Shown here: in pieces, positions 62,889 through 64,000 of the stretch | Numbering within the stretch: position 1 is the stretch's first letter | Layout of the letters: every line of letters starts with the position of its first letter | Assembly: GCA_963741505.1 (NCBI GenBank) | Contig: CAVUIJ010000019.1 | Span: forward strand, 62,001 to 126,000 | Origin: JAKFWF01 sp963741505 | GTDB taxonomy: Bacteria > Pseudomonadota > Alphaproteobacteria > Rhizobiales > Hyphomicrobiaceae | Length of the DNA stretch: 64,000 nt | Reading direction: 5' to 3' | The notes under the pieces: model-generated | The model's database searches: none | Told to the model about the DNA's origin: nothing | The model's input: only the letters and a program-made list of their open reading frames with translations | Position numbers and translations under genes: made by a program

Positions 62889-63850
62889 ATGGTCGAGCGC
62901 GTCACACCGAAACGCAATGCCGCCAACGACGACGGGCCGGTGGCGGCAGGCGCCGCCGCGCGCAAGTCCGACAAGCCGCACGCCGCGGCCAAGCCCGGCT
63001 ACGACAAGAAGACCATCGCGCTCGTCTATGACTTTGACGGCACCCTGTCGCCGAAGCCGATGCAGGAATACACGGTGCTGCCCAAGATCAACATGGACGC
63101 CAAGGCATTCTGGGCCGAGAGCAACCGTGTCGCGCGCGAGCAAGGTGCCGATCCGCTGATCACCTACATGCACCTGATGTACAAGAAGGCCAAGGAGAAG
63201 GGCGTCCGCATCGACCGCGAGGACCTTGTGCAACTCGGCCGCGATGTCGAGCTGTTCCCAGGTGTGGCAGAGTGGTTCGACGAGATCGGCGACCTACGTG
63301 AACCTGCGTGCCGAATTGCAGGGAGTGGCGGTGCGGCACTACCTCGTATCATCGGGTCTGACCGAGATCATCGAAGGCACCTCGATCTACCAGAAATTCC
63401 ACAACGTGTTCGCCTCGGAATACTGGTTCGAGGCCTACGACCTGCCGTACCCGAAGCGCGTCATCACCGACACCGGCAAGACCCAGTACCTGTTCCGTAT
63501 CAACAAGGGCATCGAGGACTTGGGCTAGAGCATCAACCACCACATGCCGGAGGACCAGCGACCGATCCCGTTTTCCAACATGGTCTATTTCGGCGATGGC
63601 GAGACCGACGTGCCGTCGATGGCGTTGATGCGGAAAAGCGGCGGCCACGCCATCGCCGTGCACCCGCCCGGCAAGGCCAAGCAGAAGTGCGTCGACCTGT
63701 TCGCCGCTGGACGCGTCGATTTCTTTGCCGTCGCCGACTATCGCCGCGGCTCGGAACTGTTCAAGCGCACCTGCCTGCTTGATCGACCGCATGCTCGCCG
63801 ACATCCGCGTGCGCGAGGAAATGTGGAAGATTGGCCGGACGATCAAGTGA
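62889..63850 (+). CDS. HAD family hydrolase (two frameshifts and one in-frame TAG)
   Basis: About 320 residues. The HAD nucleophile motif is IALVYDFDGTLSPKPMQEYT; motif II VRHYLVSSGLTEIIEGTSIY; motif III/IV NMVYFGDGETDVPSMALMRK. An extra G at 63291 breaks the frame after FDEIG, an in-frame TAG at 63526 (GGC-TAG-AGC, CAG expected) lies before SINHHMPEDQ, and an extra T near 63780 precedes IDRMLADIRVREEMWKIGRT. Corrected, the protein is continuous to TGA at 63848. The substrate is unknown. Three lesions in one gene could mean decay, but sequencing error fits the rest of the window. Confidence 0.82.
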
Positions 63851-63855
63851 GGGGA

Positions 63856-63917
63856 ACGGTGCCTGGCTTCTAGCCTGGCACCGTCCGCCCAATGGTGCCA
63901 GGCTGAAGCCAGGCACC
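63856..63917. repeat. Nested inverted repeat at the 3' end of the HAD gene
   Basis: GGTGCCTGGCTTC (63858-63870) pairs with GAAGCCAGGCACC (63905-63917); inside it AGCCTGGCACC (about 63872-63882) pairs with GGTGCCAGGCT (63894-63904), so alternative hairpins compete. It sits 8 bases past the HAD stop and just before the stop of a converging gene, a place where it could end transcription from both sides. Confidence 0.68.
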
Positions 63918-63924
63918 GGCTCGT

Positions 63925-64000
63925 CTATTTTTTCTCCATCTCCGCATACACCTTGCGCGCGATGCGGAAGCATTCGACGCCGCATGGCATGCCGGCATAG
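63925..64000 (-). CDS. C-terminal end of a probable carboxymuconolactone decarboxylase-family protein (cut by right edge)
   Basis: Only about 25 codons are present: YAGMPCGVECFRIARKVYAE then MEKK and a TAG at 63925. The pattern resembles the last helix of carboxymuconolactone decarboxylase/AhpD-type proteins (YxGxPxxxxAFRIAKEVFAEM). The rest lies beyond the window, so the call is tentative; other small alpha-helical families are possible. Confidence 0.4.
   Translation of the reverse strand, partial: YAGMPCGVECFRIARKVYAEMEKK

Noticed and set aside
63526..63528. In-frame TAG in the HAD gene read as pyrrolysine because an MttB homologue is close by
   Set aside because: The MttB homologue itself has no in-frame UAG, no pyl genes are visible, and the TAG replaces an expected Gln between two frameshifts; a substitution or sequence error is simpler.

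Overview
The window is a dense, GC-rich chromosomal segment of an alphaproteobacterium. It most resembles Hyphomicrobiales of the Bradyrhizobiaceae/Xanthobacteraceae type. The basis is the gshB - yraN - rsmI - penicillin-binding-protein-activator block beside a DUF2794 gene, the alphaproteobacterial HslU, AccA, Mdh and Dut sequences, and the many small palindromic intergenic repeats. No phage, plasmid, CRISPR array or rRNA operon is visible. The placement is an inference from gene content.

Layout. 0-8 kb: hslU (cut by the left edge), tRNA-Leu(UAA) and a palindrome-rich spacer; then a methyltransferase, a 3-hydroxyisobutyrate-type dehydrogenase, a PaaI-type thioesterase, a lipocalin-like protein, an MBL hydrolase, a DUF1499 membrane protein and a class III aminotransferase. 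8-14.5 kb: an orphan HigA-type antitoxin, DUF1223 and DUF2794 proteins, the gshB/yraN/rsmI group, a 272-bp palindromic MITE-like element and a lipoprotein penicillin-binding-protein activator. 14.6-21 kb: fumarylacetoacetate-hydrolase-family enzyme, single-domain response regulator, biotin-dependent carboxylase alpha chain, creatininase-family enzyme, RidA and accA. 21-34.5 kb: two tandem YafK-type L,D-transpeptidases, UPF0114, a split saccharopine-dehydrogenase-like/DUF4166 pair, mocA-like/xdhC, a putative glycoside hydrolase, a thermonuclease, an M28 peptidase, an unusual MBL protein, a caspase-fold protein and a PAS protein. 34.6-42.3 kb: a VOC-TM-coiled-coil fusion, an extensin-like protein, sucD, a Tat-exported SMP-30 protein, vapBC, a thioesterase, a peroxiredoxin and a DsbD-domain protein.

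42.5-53 kb is the most coherent functional block. First comes a homodimeric-type pyruvate dehydrogenase operon (aceE-aceF-lpd, with a lipoyl domain on lpd). It is followed by a c-type cytochrome set (cytochrome b561 fused to a diheme domain, an SHP-like DUF1924 cytochrome, a second diheme cytochrome). Converging on that set is a PepSY / OmpR-type regulator / histidine kinase operon that probably controls it. 53-64 kb: mdh, RidA, a glutathione S-transferase remnant beside repeats, moeB/thiF, cysK, the overlapping M24 peptidase-coaBC-dut run, divergent mttB, a TauE/SafE exporter, an HAD hydrolase and the tail of a probable carboxymuconolactone-decarboxylase-family gene.

Caution on quality. I count about 24 single-base indels (about 22 insertions, 2 deletions) that break the frame of 18 otherwise well-conserved genes, including mdh, cysK, coaBC, rsmI and a carboxylase. 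That pattern fits uncorrected sequencing error much better than gene decay. Affected genes are therefore annotated over their full reconstructed span, with the break stated.
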